Counted from the stretch's first letter, positions 1 to 9,548 are shown. The stretch: DNA of 64,000 nt from Streptomyces sp. NBC_00259 (GCF_036181745.1 NZ_CP108080.1:1426001-1490000), one strand, 5' to 3'. Translations and numbers: made by a program. Notes: a model not told the origin generated them from the sequence alone.

Positions 1-884
1 GGGTCCTTGACGTTGAAGACCAGGTGCTGGACCTCGGCGCTGCTGCCCTCGACGACCTCGATGCCCTTCTTGCCGGCCTCGAGGGAGGACTGGAGCCCGT
101 CGATGTCCTGGGCGGTGAGTCCTCGGTAGGCGACGTCGACATCGCCGCTCTTGAGGGCGGTGCCGAGCTCCTTCTGGTTGCCCCGGAAGAAGGTCAGGGT
201 GACGCCGGTGTTGCGGACCTCCGCGGTGCCCTTGTAGTGAGGGTTGACCGAGAAGACCGCTTCCTTGTCGTTGAAGGAGTCGAGCTGGTACGGGCCGGAG
301 CCGACCGCCTTGCCGTCGGTGCGCAGGGAGCCGGCCTCGTACTCGCGGTGGTCCACGATGGAACCGGCGCCCGAGGCGATCTTGCTGGGGAAGGTGGCGT
401 CCGGGACCTTCAGCTTGAAGACGACGGTCCGGTCGTCGGGCGTCTCGATGCTGTCGATCGTGGAGAGCAGCGGCCCCGGGCCGGAGTCACTGGCGATCTT
501 CAGGGCCCGCTCGAAGGAGAACTTGACGTCCTCCGAGGTCAGGTCGTTGCCGTTGCTGAACTGGAGGCCCTCGCGCAGCGTGCACTGGTAGACCGTGCTG
601 CCGCCTTCGAAGCCGCACTTCTCCGCGGCTTCCGGCTGCGGGGTGGAGCCGCCCTTGGGGAAGCTCATCAGGGACTGGAAGACGTTGTTGAACAGCAGCC
701 AGGAACCGGGGTCGTAACCGTCCGCCGGGTCCGTGGCAAGGACGTCGTCGGAGATGCCGACGGCAACCCGGACGCCTTCGCCGTCGGAGCCGTCGCCCTG
801 CTCCGAGCCGCAGCCCGACGCCAGCAGGACGGCGGACAGCCCCGCCGCGAGCGGCGCTGTCGTTCGCTTGAATCGTGCCTTCAC
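1..884 (-). CDS. ABC transporter peptide-type substrate-binding lipoprotein (C-terminus cut by window edge)
   Basis: This is the N-terminal 294 codons of an extracellular solute-binding protein of family 5 (oligopeptide/dipeptide type), running off the left edge. The GTG start at 884 follows a GA-rich ribosome site, and the first 25 residues form a lipoprotein signal peptide ending in the lipobox LLASGC, so Cys25 should be lipidated and the protein held outside the membrane. Typical family stretches follow: YDPGSWLLFNNVFQSLM near residue 45 and CTLREGLQFSNG with LTSEDVKFSFERAL near residue 100. The gene lies 59 bases downstream of a paralogue in the same direction, so the two are probably co-transcribed. 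Permease and ATPase genes, if present, would lie beyond the window. The transported substrate is unknown. Confidence 0.88.
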   Translation of the reverse strand, partial: MKARFKRTTAPLAAGLSAVLLASGCGSEQGDGSDGEGVRVAVGISDDVLATDPADGYDPGSWLLFNNVFQSLMSFPKGGSTPQPEAAEKCGFEGGSTVYQCTLREGLQFSNGNDLTSEDVKFSFERALKIASDSGPGPLLSTIDSIETPDDRTVVFKLKVPDATFPSKIASGAGSIVDHREYEAGSLRTDGKAVGSGPYQLDSFNDKEAVFSVNPHYKGTAEVRNTGVTLTFFRGNQKELGTALKSGDVDVAYRGLTAQDIDGLQSSLEAGKKGIEVVEGSSAEVQHLVFNVKD

Positions 885-943
885 AGAACCTTGCCTCTTG
901 CTCTCGTAGCCGGCCGCGCCCTTCGCGACCGGGTGATGAAGGG

Positions 944-2551
944 TCAGGCGGTGCTACCGCGCTCGAGTTCCCACAACTGCAGGTCGGAGGAGGCGTTCAG
1001 CGTCCACTCGACTCCGTTGATGTCCGACCGGGCGGCGACGTACTGCTTGCCCTGCCACAGCGGCAGCACCGGGACATCGGTGGCGACGATGTCCTGGAGC
1101 TTGGTGAACGAGGCGGAAGCGGCACCACGATCGGCCGTGCGGCGGGACTGCGGGATGAGCTGATTGCGCGCGGCAGTGCTCACGTAGGGGGTGTTGAGGA
1201 AGTTGTCCTCGTCCAGGAACGGGGCGATGTAGTTGTCCGGGTCCGGGAAGTCGGGGAACCAGCCCAGGCCGTAGACGGCGTAGTCGCCGCGCTTCTGCGC
1301 CGGGCGGTACTTCGACCACTCGGTGCCCTTGACGGTCACGTCGAAGAGCCGGGTGGCGTTGAGCTGGTCGCGCAGCGCCGCGAACTCCTTGGCCGTTCCC
1401 GAGCCGTAGTGGTCGGTGGTGTAGTGCAGGGTGAGCTTCACCGGAGTGGTGGTCCCGGCCTCGTCGAGGATGGCCGCGGCCTTCTTGCGGTCGGGCTCGC
1501 CGTACTTGTTGAAGAACGAGTTGGTGTGGCCGGTGATGCTCGTCGGGATGAGCGAGTAGAGCGGCTCGGCGGTGGCGCCGTAGACGTTGCCCGCGATCTG
1601 GCCGCGGTCGACGACGGCCGCCATGGCCTGGCGGACGGCCTTGTCCTTCACGGACGGGTCCTCGGTGTTGAAGCCGAGGTAGCGGATCTCCAGGCCGGGC
1701 ATCTCGCTGAGCTCGATGTCGTCCTTGGGATGGTCCTGCAGGTCCTTGATCTGCTCCGGGGACATGGCGCGCGCCATCATGTCGATCTCGCCGGACTCCA
1801 GCGCCTTGCCCATCGCCTCGGCGTCGGGGTAGGAGCGCAGCTCCACCTTGTCGTTACGGAGCTTCAGATCGCCCTTGTAGCCGGGGTTCTTGGTGAAGAC
1901 CGCCTTGACGAGCCTGTCGCCGTCGGTCTCGGCGCTCATCGTGTACGGGCCCGATCCGTCGACCTGGAAGCCGCCGCGGAGCTGCCCGCCCTCGTAGGCG
2001 TCGCGGCTGAGGATGCCGGCGACGGGGGTGGAGAGCTTGTACGGGAAGGTGGCGTCCGGCGTGGCCAGCTGGAAGACGATCTCGTCGGCGCCCCGGACCT
2101 CGATGGTGTCGATGTTGGAGAGCAGGGCGGCCGTACCGTTGTCGGACTTGATGTCCAGCACGCGCTCGATGGAGAACTTGACGTCCTCGGCGGTGACGGG
2201 CTTGCCGCCGGCGAACGTCAGTCCGTCGCGGAGGGTGCAGCGGTAGCTCTCGCTCCGGGTGTCGGTGAATCCGCAGCGGGAAGCGGCCTCGGGGACCGGC
2301 GAGCCGCCGCCGCGCGGTACGTGCATGAGCGTCTGCACGGTCTGGCGGAGGACGTTCCAGGCGCCGGTGTCGTAGGCGAAGGCGGGGTCGAAGGGGGCGG
2401 GTGTCTCGCTGTCGGCGACGAACTGGTCCGTCGTGCCCACGACAATGGCGTTGCCTCCGTCGGCGCCGCCGCCCGGCGTGGTACCACAGGCGGCGAGTAC
2501 GGGGGCGAGCAGGCCCATCAAGGCCGGCAGCACCAGTGTCTTGCGGTTCAT
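944..2551 (-). CDS. ABC transporter peptide-type substrate-binding lipoprotein
   Basis: A full-length (535 aa) family 5 solute-binding protein. The ATG at 2551 was chosen over an upstream in-frame ATG because GGGAGAAAG sits just before it and the signal peptide then has normal length. The lipobox LAAC gives lipidated Cys22. Conserved stretches include FDPAFAYDTGAWNVLRQT near residue 60, CTLRDGLTFAGG with VTAEDVKFSIERVL near 110, and YLGFNTEDP in the middle. It should bind a peptide or similar ligand at the cell surface for an ABC importer. It resembles the neighbouring protein at 1-884 throughout the part that can be compared, indicating tandem duplication. No permease gene lies upstream. Confidence 0.9.
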   Translation of the reverse strand: MNRKTLVLPALMGLLAPVLAACGTTPGGGADGGNAIVVGTTDQFVADSETPAPFDPAFAYDTGAWNVLRQTVQTLMHVPRGGGSPVPEAASRCGFTDTRSESYRCTLRDGLTFAGGKPVTAEDVKFSIERVLDIKSDNGTAALLSNIDTIEVRGADEIVFQLATPDATFPYKLSTPVAGILSRDAYEGGQLRGGFQVDGSGPYTMSAETDGDRLVKAVFTKNPGYKGDLKLRNDKVELRSYPDAEAMGKALESGEIDMMARAMSPEQIKDLQDHPKDDIELSEMPGLEIRYLGFNTEDPSVKDKAVRQAMAAVVDRGQIAGNVYGATAEPLYSLIPTSITGHTNSFFNKYGEPDRKKAAAILDEAGTTTPVKLTLHYTTDHYGSGTAKEFAALRDQLNATRLFDVTVKGTEWSKYRPAQKRGDYAVYGLGWFPDFPDPDNYIAPFLDEDNFLNTPYVSTAARNQLIPQSRRTADRGAASASFTKLQDIVATDVPVLPLWQGKQYVAARSDINGVEWTLNASSDLQLWELERGSTA

Positions 2552-3024
2552 CCTGGACTTTCTCCCTCGATCCCTCACCGGGATACAGCGGTGTTACGGG
2601 ATACTCCGCCGCGGCCGCCCGTTCGGGGCGGTGCGATCGGACCGGGACACAGGGCGATCGGGCCGGCGGACACGGTGGACTTGGGTGGTCCCCGTGGCAC
2701 GTCGGTGGTGCGGCGAAGCTCTCGCGATGAGATTAGTGGGCCGTGCCAGTAATGCTGGACCGGGCCGCAGTTGAGGTGTATCGCCTGGTGAGGAGGCATG
2801 GCACGAAGTCGATATTCACGCGCCGGAATGATTCGTACACCCCTCCACCAATCCGGACACAAGGGCATACCCAAATCGCCGCAGACCGGACTCGAACTGT
2901 CATGCACGGGCTATTTATGCAGCATTGACAGTGACGAACGTCACGCGGATCGGTGGTTACGGAAAATACACGGCCCGCTGCCCTCGGTTTCTGCCGCTAT
3001 TCCTCTGCACGCTCGGTGAATGGC
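2552..3024. other. Intergenic region upstream of the binding-protein genes
   Basis: About 470 bases with no convincing gene. It holds the promoter side of the minus-strand binding-protein pair and the downstream side of the HAD gene, which also points left. The only clear structure is an inverted repeat, GTGACGAACGTCAC, at 2931-2944, close to AT-richer sequence at 2905-2930. It could be an operator or part of a promoter. I found no recognisable RNA element. Confidence 0.4.
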
Positions 3025-3726
3025 TCAGTTCAATCGCGTGATCAAAGTGCGCAGAAAGGACAGGTTCACTTCCTCCAGCGAGCCGACGACGATCCGGCCG
3101 TCCGCCGGCGCGATCGGCGCGACGGAGGGGACCGCCACGACCCGGCAGCCCGCCGCCTCGGCCGACGCCACACCCGTCGCGGTGTCCTCGATGACGGCAC
3201 AGCGGGCGGGCTCGGCGCTCAGCCCCCGGGCCGCGAAGAGATACGGGTCGGGATGCGGCTTCGTACGGGAGACCTCGTCGCCGGCGACGCTCAGCGCGAA
3301 GCGGTCACGGCCCAGGGAGGCGAGGACGCGGTCGATGATGCGCCGGTGCGACGCGGACACCAGGGCGGTGGGCACGTTGTGCGCGGCCAGCTCGGTGAGC
3401 AGCCGCTCCGCGCCGGGCATCATCGGCACACCGCGGGCGATACGGGCCTCGAAGCGATCGTTGAGCAGCACGGTCAGCTCGGCCAGGGTGATGTCGGCGC
3501 CGGTCGCCTCGATCAGATAGCCCGCGCTGCGGGTCATCGGGCCGCCGACCACCACGTCCCGCCAGGCCTCGTCCAGGTCGTGGCCGAGATCCGCGAAGAC
3601 CTCCACCTCGGCGTCCCACCAGAAGCCCTCGGTGTCCACGAGGGTGCCGTCCATGTCCAGGAAGACGGCCTGCAGGGCAGAGCCGTCCGCGGTACGGGCA
3701 AGGGACGCGGGAACCGTGCTGGTCAT
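3025..3726 (-). CDS. HAD-family hydrolase (phosphatase/phosphoglucomutase-like)
   Basis: A 233-residue haloacid-dehalogenase-type hydrolase. The motif LDMDGTLVD places the nucleophile at Asp24 and the acid/base at Asp26. ALVSASHRR near residue 125 is motif II (Ser), and SRTKPHPDPYLFA with AVIEDTATGVASAEAAG near residues 160-190 gives the motif III lysine and motif IV aspartate. Family members dephosphorylate small phosphorylated metabolites, and the substrate cannot be inferred here. The ATG at 3726 has a GGAGGT seven bases upstream and is preferred to an earlier ATG that overlaps that site. It lies downstream of metH on the same strand, but an imperfect terminator-like hairpin at 3752-3783 separates them. 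Confidence 0.88.
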   Translation of the reverse strand: MTSTVPASLARTADGSALQAVFLDMDGTLVDTEGFWWDAEVEVFADLGHDLDEAWRDVVVGGPMTRSAGYLIEATGADITLAELTVLLNDRFEARIARGVPMMPGAERLLTELAAHNVPTALVSASHRRIIDRVLASLGRDRFALSVAGDEVSRTKPHPDPYLFAARGLSAEPARCAVIEDTATGVASAEAAGCRVVAVPSVAPIAPADGRIVVGSLEEVNLSFLRTLITRLN

Positions 3727-3751
3727 CCGGCACACCTCCATGAGGGACGCG

Positions 3752-3783
3752 CAGGCCGGCCGCCAAATAGGGCGACCGGCCTG
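3752..3783 (-). terminator. Candidate terminator after metH
   Basis: Thirteen-base arms at 3752-3764 and 3771-3783 pair with a single mismatch around a six-base AT-rich loop. It lies between the metH stop and the start of the HAD gene, both on the minus strand. There is no T-run, as is common in Streptomyces. Confidence 0.5.
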
Positions 3784-3851
3784 TATGGGACCGACCAGTG
3801 TACGGCTCGCGCGGCGAAAGCGCGCGAACGCTCACCGCGCGTTTCGCGTGG

Positions 3852-6800
3852 TCACCGCGCGTTGAAGTACTTCGCCTCCGGGTGGTGGATCACGATCGCG
3901 TCCGTGGACTGCTCGGGGTGCAGCTGGAACTCCTCCGAGAGCTTGACGCCGATCCGCTCGGGCTCCAGCAGCTGCGCGATCTTGGCCCGGTCCTCCAGGT
4001 CGGGGCAGGCCCCGTAGCCGAGGGAGAAGCGGGCGCCGCGGTACTTCAGCGCGAACATGTCCTCGACGTCCACCGGGTCCTCGCCGCCGAAGCCCAGCTC
4101 TGCGCGTACCCGGGCGTGCCAGTACTCCGCGAGCGCCTCGGCCAACTGGACGGACAGGCCGTGCAGTTCGAGGTAGTCGCGGTAGGAGTCCGAGGCGAAG
4201 AGCTTCGCCGTGGCGTCGCCGATCTTCGAGCCGACGGTGACGACCTGGAGGCCGACCACATCGGGCTCGCCGGACTCCTCGGGGCGGAAGAAGTCGGCGA
4301 GGCACAGCCTGCGGCCGCGGCGCTGGCGGGGGAAGGTGAAGCGGGTGCGCTCGGAGCCGTCCTCGCCCAGGAGGATCAGGTCGTCGCCCTTGGACACGCA
4401 GGGGAAGTAGCCGTAGACGACGGCCGCCTCCAGCATGTTCTGCGTGTGCAGCTGGTCGAGCCAGCCGCGCAGCCGGGGACGTCCCTCGGTCTCCACCAGC
4501 TCCTCGTACGTGGGTCCGTCGCCGGTACGGGCCTGCTTGAGGCCCCACTGGCCCTTGAACAACGCGCCCTCGTCCAGCCAGGAGGCGTACTCCTTGAGCT
4601 GGATGCCCTTGACGACGCGCGTGCCCCAGAACGGCGGCTCGGGGACCGGGTTGTCGGTGGCGACGTCGGAACGGACGGCGCCCTGCTCCTCGGGACGCTC
4701 CTCGGCGACCGCGGTCGCGGTGGCCCTGACCCGGCGCTGCTTGAGCTCGGGCAGCGCGGCACCGGGGACGCCGCGCTTGACGGCGATCAGGGCGTCCATC
4801 AGGCGCAGGCCCTCGAACGCGTCGCGGGCGTAGCGGACCTCGCCCTCGTAGATCTCGTGGAGGTCCTGCTCGACGTACGCGCGGGTGAGCGCGGCCCCGC
4901 CGAGGATCACCGGGTAGTCGGCCGCCAGCCTGCGCTGGTTCAGCTCCTCCAGGTTCTCCTTCATGATCACGGTGGACTTCACGAGGAGGCCGGACATGCC
5001 GATGACATCGGCCCGGTGCTCCTCGGCGGCCTCCAGGATCGCGGAGACGGGCTGCTTGATGCCCAGGTTGACCACGTTGTAGCCGTTGTTGGACAGGATG
5101 ATGTCGACGAGGTTCTTGCCGATGTCGTGGACGTCGCCGCGGACCGTGGCGAGCACGATGGTGCCCTTGCCCTCCGCGTCGGACTTCTCCATGTGGGGCT
5201 CGAGGAAGGCCACCGCGGACTTCATGACCTCGGCGGACTGGAGGACGAACGGCAGCTGCATCTGGCCGGAGCCGAACAGTTCGCCGACGACCTTCATGCC
5301 GTCCAGCAGGGTCTCGTTGACGATGTCGAGGGCCGGGCGCTCCTGGAGGGCCTCGTCGAGGTCCTTCTCCAGTCCGTTCTTCTCGCCGTCGATGATGCGG
5401 CGCTTGAGGCGCTCGTCCAGCGGCAGGGCGGCCAGTTCCTCCGCCTTGCCGGCCTTCAGGGACTTGGCGGTGGCGCCCTCGAACAGCGCCATCAGCTTCT
5501 GCAGGGGGTCGTAGCCCTCGCGGCGGCGGTCGTAGATCAGGTCGAGCGCCGTGGTGACCTGCTCCTCGTCGAAGCGCGCGATCGGCAGGATCTTCGAGGC
5601 GTGCACGATCGCCGAGTCGAGGCCGGCCTTGACGCACTCGTCGAGGAAGACGGAGTTCAGCAGGATGCGCGCGGCGGGGTTGAGACCGAAGGAGATGTTG
5701 GACAGGCCCAGCGTGGTCTGGACGTCCGGGTGGCGGCGCTTGAGCTCGCGGATGGCCTCGATGGTGGCGATGCCGTCCTTGCGGGACTCCTCCTGGCCGG
5801 TGCAGATGGTGAAGGTCAGGGTGTCGATGAGGATGTCGGACTCGTGGATGCCCCAGTTGCCGGTGAGGTCCGCGATGAGCCGCTGGGCGATCGCCACCTT
5901 GTTCTCGACGGTCCGGGCCTGGCCCTCCTCGTCGATGGTGAGCGCGATGAGGGCCGCGCCGTGCTCCTGGGCCAGCCGGGTGACCTTCGCGAAACGCGAC
6001 TCGGGCCCGTCGCCGTCCTCGTAGTTGACCGAGTTGATGACGGCGCGGCCGCCGAGCTTCTCCAGGCCGGCGCGGATGACCTCGACCTCGGTGGAGTCGA
6101 GCACGATGGGGAGGGTGGAGGCGGTGGCGAAGCGCCCGGCCAGCTCCTCCATGTCGGCGACGCCGTCCCGGCCCACGTAGTCGACGCAGAGGTCGAGCAT
6201 GTGGGCGCCCTCGCGGATCTGGTCGCGGGCCATCTCCACGCAGTCGTCCCAGCGGGCGTCCAGCATGGCCTCGCGGAACTTCTTGGACCCGTTGGCGTTC
6301 GTCCGCTCGCCGATGGCCAGGTACGAGGTGTCCTGACGGAACGGCACCGTCTGGTAGAGCGAGGCGGCGCCGGGCTCCGGGCGGGGCTCGCGCGGGGTCG
6401 GGACGAGGTCACGGACGCGCTCGACGACCTGACGCAGATGCTCGGGGGTCGTACCGCAGCAGCCGCCGATGAGGGAGAGCCCGTACTCACGTACGAACGT
6501 CTCCTGCGCGTCGGCGAGCTCGGGCGCGGTCAGCGGGTAGTGGGCGCCGTCCTTGCCGAGGACGGGCAGACCGGCGTTGGGCATGCAGGAGAGCGGGATC
6601 CGCGAGTGGCGGGCGAGGTACCTGAGGTGCTCGCTCATCTCGGCCGGGCCGGTGGCGCAGTTCAGGCCGATCATGTCGATGCCCAGGGGCTCGAGCGCCG
6701 TGAGGGCCGCGCCGATCTCGGAGCCGAGCAGCATGGTGCCGGTGGTCTCCACGGTCACGGAGACGATCAGCGGCAGGGAGATGCCGGTGGCGTCCAGCGC

Positions 6801-7403
6801 GCGGCGGGCGCCGAGGACGGCGGCCTTGGTCTGCAGGAGGTCCTGGGTGGTCTCGACGAGCAGCGCGTCGGCGCCGCCCGCGATCATCCCTTCGGCGTTC
6901 TGCTGGTAGGCGTCGCGGAGCGCGGTGTACGGGGCGTGCCCGAGGGTGGGCAGCTTGGTGCCGGGACCCATGGAGCCGAGCACCCAGCGCTGCTGTCCGG
7001 TGGCCGCGGTGTACTCGTCGGCGACCTCGCGGGCGATACGGGCGCCGGCCTCGGACAGCTCGTGGACCCGCTCGGGGATGTCGTACTCACCGAGCGCGGC
7101 GAGGTTCGCTCCGAAGGTGTTGGTCTCGACGCAGTCGACACCGACCTCGAAGTACGCGGAATGGACGGACCGGACGATGTCCGGCCGGGTGACGTTGAGG
7201 ATCTCGTTGCAGCCCTCGAGGTTCTCGAAGTCGTCGAGGGTGGGGTCCTGTGCCTGGAGCATGGTGCCCATGGCACCGTCGGCGACCACCACTCGGGTGG
7301 CGAGCGCCTGACGCAGGGCGTCGGCGCGGCTCCGGCTGTCGGCGGACGTACCGCTGCCGGTGGACGTCGGGCTGTCGGCGGAAGGGGTCGGCAACGAGGC
7401 CAT
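3852..7403 (-). CDS. metH: Cobalamin-dependent methionine synthase
   Basis: This 1183-residue protein has all four MetH modules. The homocysteine domain (about 20-330) carries GAMGTMLQ and the zinc-binding GGCCGTT near residue 312. The methyltetrahydrofolate domain follows (about 350-620). The B12 domain (about 650-900) has DVHDIGKN with the axial cobalt ligand His759. The AdoMet reactivation domain (about 950-1183) includes YGACPDLEDR and the usual C-terminal sequence. It methylates homocysteine to methionine in the cytoplasm using methyl-tetrahydrofolate. The ATG at 7403 follows AGGGAG. The N-terminal 30 residues are a Ser/Thr-rich extension. It is divergent from gylR. I saw no cobalamin or SAH riboswitch in the 240-base leader region. 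Confidence 0.97.
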   Translation of the reverse strand: MASLPTPSADSPTSTGSGTSADSRSRADALRQALATRVVVADGAMGTMLQAQDPTLDDFENLEGCNEILNVTRPDIVRSVHSAYFEVGVDCVETNTFGANLAALGEYDIPERVHELSEAGARIAREVADEYTAATGQQRWVLGSMGPGTKLPTLGHAPYTALRDAYQQNAEGMIAGGADALLVETTQDLLQTKAAVLGARRALDATGISLPLIVSVTVETTGTMLLGSEIGAALTALEPLGIDMIGLNCATGPAEMSEHLRYLARHSRIPLSCMPNAGLPVLGKDGAHYPLTAPELADAQETFVREYGLSLIGGCCGTTPEHLRQVVERVRDLVPTPREPRPEPGAASLYQTVPFRQDTSYLAIGERTNANGSKKFREAMLDARWDDCVEMARDQIREGAHMLDLCVDYVGRDGVADMEELAGRFATASTLPIVLDSTEVEVIRAGLEKLGGRAVINSVNYEDGDGPESRFAKVTRLAQEHGAALIALTIDEEGQARTVENKVAIAQRLIADLTGNWGIHESDILIDTLTFTICTGQEESRKDGIATIEAIRELKRRHPDVQTTLGLSNISFGLNPAARILLNSVFLDECVKAGLDSAIVHASKILPIARFDEEQVTTALDLIYDRRREGYDPLQKLMALFEGATAKSLKAGKAEELAALPLDERLKRRIIDGEKNGLEKDLDEALQERPALDIVNETLLDGMKVVGELFGSGQMQLPFVLQSAEVMKSAVAFLEPHMEKSDAEGKGTIVLATVRGDVHDIGKNLVDIILSNNGYNVVNLGIKQPVSAILEAAEEHRADVIGMSGLLVKSTVIMKENLEELNQRRLAADYPVILGGAALTRAYVEQDLHEIYEGEVRYARDAFEGLRLMDALIAVKRGVPGAALPELKQRRVRATATAVAEERPEEQGAVRSDVATDNPVPEPPFWGTRVVKGIQLKEYASWLDEGALFKGQWGLKQARTGDGPTYEELVETEGRPRLRGWLDQLHTQNMLEAAVVYGYFPCVSKGDDLILLGEDGSERTRFTFPRQRRGRRLCLADFFRPEESGEPDVVGLQVVTVGSKIGDATAKLFASDSYRDYLELHGLSVQLAEALAEYWHARVRAELGFGGEDPVDVEDMFALKYRGARFSLGYGACPDLEDRAKIAQLLEPERIGVKLSEEFQLHPEQSTDAIVIHHPEAKYFNAR

Positions 7404-7554
7404 GGATGTGCTCCCTGGAGTGCGACGGCTGTCGGCTTTGCGGCTTCCCGTGGAAGGCGCACGCGGCCAGCGTAGCCGGGCACGTCCCGGCGCGGTGGGC
7501 CGGTCCACGGGGTGGACGCCGTGTGTCCCTGGTGATGACCGAGTGCGGATGGTC

Positions 7555-7619
7555 TTGACACACTGTTCCGGCAGTAACACGAATTCGGCATGGGCCGATA
7601 CTGTTCAGCATTGTCGAAC
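7555..7619 (+). promoter_or_regulatory. gylR promoter region with candidate GylR operator
   Basis: A TTGACA box at 7555-7560 lies upstream of gylR. At 7608-7619 is GCATTGTCGAAC, part of the imperfect palindrome TTCAGCATTGTCGAA (pattern TTC-nn-CA-n-TG-nn-GAA). The same 12 bases recur exactly upstream of glpF at 8586-8597. IclR-family repressors are normally autoregulatory, so this is the likely GylR site. Assignment is by repetition and position only. Confidence 0.6.
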
Positions 7620-7644
7620 CATGTTGGGGAGAAAGGCCGGAACG

Positions 7645-8409
7645 ATGGCGAAGAACATCCAGTCACTGGAACGGGCGGCGGCGATGCTGCGCCTGCTCGC
7701 GGGTGGCGAGCGCCGTCTTGGCCTGTCCGACATCGCGTCCTCCCTGGAACTGGCCAAGGGGACGGCCCACGGCATCCTGCGCACCCTCCAGGCCGAGGGC
7801 TTCGTCGAGCAGGACCCCGCGTCGGGGCGCTACCAGCTGGGCGCGGAGCTGCTGCGGCTGGGGAACAGCTATCTGGACGTCCACGAGCTGCGGGCCCGTG
7901 CGCTGGTCTGGACGGACGACCTGGCCCGCTCCAGCGGCGAGAGCGTCCACCTGGGCGTGCTGCACCAGCAGGGCGTCCTGATCGTCCACCATGTCTTCCG
8001 GCCCGACGACAGCCGGCAGGTGCTGGAGGTGGGCGCGATGCAGCCGCTGCACTCCACGGCGCTGGGCAAGGTGCTGTCGGCGTACGACCCGGTGGCGCAC
8101 AGCGAGGTCCTGGAGGTCGACCGCGAGGCGTTCACCCCGCGCACGGTGACCGGGCTCAAGGACTTCGAAGGCGTGCTGGACCTGACCCGGGCGCGGGGGT
8201 GGGCCGCCGACGTGGAGGAGACCTGGGAGGGCGTCGCGGCGGTGGCCGCGCCCATCCACGACCGGCGCCGGATGCCGGTCGGCGCGATCGCCATCACGGG
8301 CGCCGTGGAGCGGGTCTGCGACGGCGAGGAGCTGCGGTCCGAGCTGATCGCGGCGGTACGGGACTGCGCCCGCGCGGTCTCCCGTGACCTGGGCGCCGGG
8401 CGCTTCTGA
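7645..8409 (+). CDS. gylR: IclR-family regulator of the glycerol operon
   Basis: A 254-residue IclR-type regulator. An N-terminal winged helix-turn-helix (about 5-65: SLERAAAMLRLLAG, LGLSDIASSLELAKGTAHGILRTLQAEGFV) is followed by the IclR effector-binding domain (about 80-250, including LHSTALGKVLSAY). The ATG at 7645 follows GGAGAAAGG. An upstream in-frame ATG at 7621 overlaps that ribosome site and is less likely. It sits immediately upstream of glpF-glpK-glpD in the same direction, the arrangement known for gylR and the gyl operon of S. coelicolor, where GylR represses glycerol catabolism. A repeated operator-like sequence occurs in front of both gylR and glpF. Confidence 0.93.
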   Translation: MAKNIQSLERAAAMLRLLAGGERRLGLSDIASSLELAKGTAHGILRTLQAEGFVEQDPASGRYQLGAELLRLGNSYLDVHELRARALVWTDDLARSSGESVHLGVLHQQGVLIVHHVFRPDDSRQVLEVGAMQPLHSTALGKVLSAYDPVAHSEVLEVDREAFTPRTVTGLKDFEGVLDLTRARGWAADVEETWEGVAAVAAPIHDRRRMPVGAIAITGAVERVCDGEELRSELIAAVRDCARAVSRDLGAGRF

Positions 8410-8725
8410 CGCTGCGTCCCGGCAGGCCCGGTCCGGCCCGTGACCGCCGTACCGGGCGGTGGCCGCCGTGCCGCACGGCGGGCGGTTCCGCGCGTTCGGG
8501 CGCACCATCGATAACGAAACGGTTTTCCGCCACACAACCCTTGACGCCGTGTTAACCCGAGGGCAAAACTGCCGTGCATCGGTCGGCATTGTCGAACACC
8601 TACCGGCAATACGCGCTAGAGTGTGGCAACGCCAAGGGCCGGTATCGCTCTCACCCCCGAGGGCGCGGACCACGGAGGGACCCGTTGGTTCGCCTTCCCC
8701 TGGACGAAGGACAAAGGAGTCGCGG
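8410..8725 (+). promoter_or_regulatory. glpFKD promoter region with second GylR operator copy
   Basis: A 316-base gap before glpF. It contains TTGACG at 8541-8546, GCATTGTCGAAC at 8586-8597 (identical to the copy before gylR) and a candidate -10 box TAGAGT at 8617-8622, so the operator would overlap the -35 region and block RNA polymerase. Farther upstream, CGAAACGGTTTTCCG at about 8515-8529 is an imperfect inverted repeat that could be a second control site. No gene is supported here. Confidence 0.55.
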
Positions 8726-9511
8726 GTGTCCAGCTCCGACATCTTCATCGGCGAGATCATTGGTACCGCCGTTCTCATCCTGCTCGGCGCCGGCGTCGTC
8801 GCCGCCGTCGTATTGAAGCGCTCCAAGGCGCAGGGCGCCGGCTGGGTCGCCATCGCGTTCGGATGGGGCTTCGCGGTCATGACCGCGGTCTACATCTCCG
8901 GCCCCCTGTCCGGCGCGCATCTCAATCCGGCGGTCACGCTCGGCATCGCGATCACGAGCGGGGACTGGGGCAACGTCCCCGTCTACTTCGCCGGCCAGAT
9001 CATCGGTGCCATGCTCGGTGCCTTCCTGGCCTGGCTCACCTACTACGGCCAGTTCAAGGCGCATCTCGCCGACCCGGAAGTCGTTCCGCCGCCGCTCGAG
9101 GAGGGGCTGGTCGACGACAGGTCCGCCCCGAAGGCCGGCCCGGTGCTCGGCATCTTCTCCACCGGTCCGGAGGTCCGGGTCGTCTGGCAGAACCTCGTCA
9201 CCGAGATCATCGGCACCATCGTGCTGGTCCTCGCGGTGCTCACGATGGGCCTGAACGACAGCGGCAAGGGGCTCGGCACGCTCGGCGGTCTGATCGTCGC
9301 CTTCGTGGTGGTCGCCATCGGCTTCTCGCTCGGCGGCCCGACCGGCTACGCCATCAACCCGGCCCGCGACCTGGGCCCGCGCATCGTGCACGCGCTGCTC
9401 CCGATGCGCAACAAGGGTGGCTCCGACTGGGGGTACGCGTGGATCCCCGTCGTGGGACCGCTGATCGGCTCGGCCATCGCCGCGGGTATCTACCAGATCG
9501 CGTTCGCCTGA
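8726..9511 (+). CDS. glpF: Glycerol uptake facilitator (aquaglyceroporin)
   Basis: A 261-residue major intrinsic protein with about six membrane helices and both pore-forming NPA motifs: [12 protein letters not shown] in the first half and [13 protein letters not shown] in the second. It allows passive glycerol entry across the cytoplasmic membrane. The GTG at 8726 has AAAGGAG six bases upstream. It is the first gene of the glycerol operon, 37 bases before glpK. The loop at about residues 110-145 is longer and more charged than in E. coli GlpF. Confidence 0.95.
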   Translation: MSSSDIFIGEIIGTAVLILLGAGVVAAVVLKRSKAQGAGWVAIAFGWGFAVMTAVYISGPLSGAHLNPAVTLGIAITSGDWGNVPVYFAGQIIGAMLGAFLAWLTYYGQFKAHLADPEVVPPPLEEGLVDDRSAPKAGPVLGIFSTGPEVRVVWQNLVTEIIGTIVLVLAVLTMGLNDSGKGLGTLGGLIVAFVVVAIGFSLGGPTGYAINPARDLGPRIVHALLPMRNKGGSDWGYAWIPVVGPLIGSAIAAGIYQIAFA

Positions 9512-9548
9512 GCCGTACGTCCTTCCCTCAGATCTCCAGGAGCACACC

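Noticed and set aside
2552..3024. Small open frames in the gap before the binding-protein genes
   Set aside because: None has a ribosome site plus plausible composition or a recognisable family.
3798..7475. Very long plus-strand open frame opposite metH
   Set aside because: Its product is a repetitive Val/Gly/Asp/Arg composition with no domain. It is the usual antisense shadow in high-GC coding DNA.
7404..7644. Possible cobalamin or SAH riboswitch upstream of metH
   Set aside because: No B12-box-like sequence or SAH-type pseudoknot could be found by eye in the minus-strand leader. A covariance-model search would be decisive.
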